A stretch of DNA of 6,574 bases from DAONLM01 sp035406685 (GTDB lineage: Bacteria; Spirochaetota; GWE2-31-10; MWDO01), in the NCBI GenBank assembly GCA_035406685.1, contig DAONLM010000169.1, positions 1 through 6,574 of the forward strand. Reading direction: 5' to 3'. A program made the translations under genes and the position numbers. Numbering within the stretch: the first letter of the stretch is position 1; each line of letters opens with the position of its first letter. This document shows positions 6,310-6,574 of this stretch, one piece after another. The notes under the pieces were generated by a model, which saw only the letters and a program-made list of their open reading frames with translations, did no database searches and was not told where the DNA came from.

Positions 6310-6574
6310 TTATAAGAATTTTATCTCTGTCAGGCAAAAATTTAAGTTAAATTTGAGTAAAAAGTAGTCGTTAGCCTCCATTGAGCATGGGATATCTCGT
6401 CCTCTTTCCTTCACCACACAAGCCTTTTTTATCTTTAACCCCTCTATCTCATTTTTTAGTTTTTGTATCATCTTCATAAATTTTTCTTCTCCATAAATTT
6501 GAATGCCAGCAAAATATACTTCAAGCAACTCTCTAATAAGAGTTGCTATGCTAAATGAATTCAACTGATCATGC
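6310..6574 (-). CDS. 3' part of an unidentified protein gene (partial)
   Basis: The minus-strand frame ending at TAA (6310-6312) stays open to the window edge. Codons before the possible TTG start at 6564 read His-Asp-Gln, so the gene probably begins outside the window. About 87 residues are visible: an amphipathic start (SFSIATLIRELLEVYFAGI), a Lys/Glu-rich helix (about 25-50 counted from the TTG), then ACVVKERGRDIPCSMEANDYF and a hydrophobic end. The first helix loosely recalls the C-terminal helix of small DNA-binding or repeat-family proteins, but I do not recognise the family and give no function. No conserved catalytic motif is seen. The gene ends about 130 bases before the pnp promoter on the same strand. 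It may be a real gene end, a decayed gene, or a chance frame. Confidence 0.45.
   Translation of the reverse strand, partial: HDQLNSFSIATLIRELLEVYFAGIQIYGEEKFMKMIQKLKNEIEGLKIKKACVVKERGRDIPCSMEANDYFLLKFNLNFCLTEIKFL
6524..6547. repeat. 9-base perfect inverted repeat with 6-base loop
   Basis: AGCAACTCT (6524-6532) and AGAGTTGCT (6539-6547) are perfect inverted copies around CTAATA. Four of the nine pairs are G-C, unusually GC-rich for this DNA. It lies inside the partial minus-strand frame, over the codons for ATLIRELL, so it may only reflect coding sequence. There is no T-run to make it a terminator on either strand. Confidence 0.45.

Overview
This is a strongly AT-rich bacterial window. Intergenic DNA is almost all A and T, and the proteins are rich in Lys, Ile, Asn and Phe. 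It holds four complete or nearly featureless spacers and six convincing features: five complete protein genes and one tRNA gene. An open frame is also cut by each window edge. The phylum cannot be fixed from sequence alone. A free-standing, membrane-anchored PASTA protein with no kinase or penicillin-binding domain recalls spirochaetes, but that is a recollection-based inference and other low-GC phyla remain possible.

Left part, plus strand (1-1952): the 3' tail of an unidentified gene ends at 96. A promoter-bearing spacer (97-317) follows, with a good -35/extended -10 pair. Next come a PASTA-domain envelope protein (318-1397) and, 51 bases on, a small three-helix membrane protein of the DUF2752 family (1449-1952).

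Right part, minus strand (6180 down to 1939): one apparent transcription unit reads pnp (polynucleotide phosphorylase), tRNA-Val(GAC), a TtcA-type tRNA 2-thiolation enzyme, and a GT4-type glycosyltransferase. It is driven by a perfect-consensus promoter (TTGACA, 17-base spacer, TATAAT, with an extended TG) at 6152-6180. The tRNA starts only 11 bases after the pnp stop and ends 36 bases before ttcA. The ttcA stop overlaps the glycosyltransferase start as ATGA. Three consecutive features (RNA 3'-exonuclease, tRNA, tRNA-modifying enzyme) share an RNA theme; the glycosyltransferase does not. The two gene groups converge and overlap tail to tail by 14 bases (1939-1952), with no recognisable terminator between them.

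Far right (6310-6574): an unrecognised frame enters from beyond the window on the minus strand.

I see no mobile element, CRISPR array, phage gene or defence system, and no strong evidence of a new system. The points most worth a second look are the tRNA embedded between pnp and ttcA, the altered third cysteine motif of TtcA, and the unrecognised right-edge frame.
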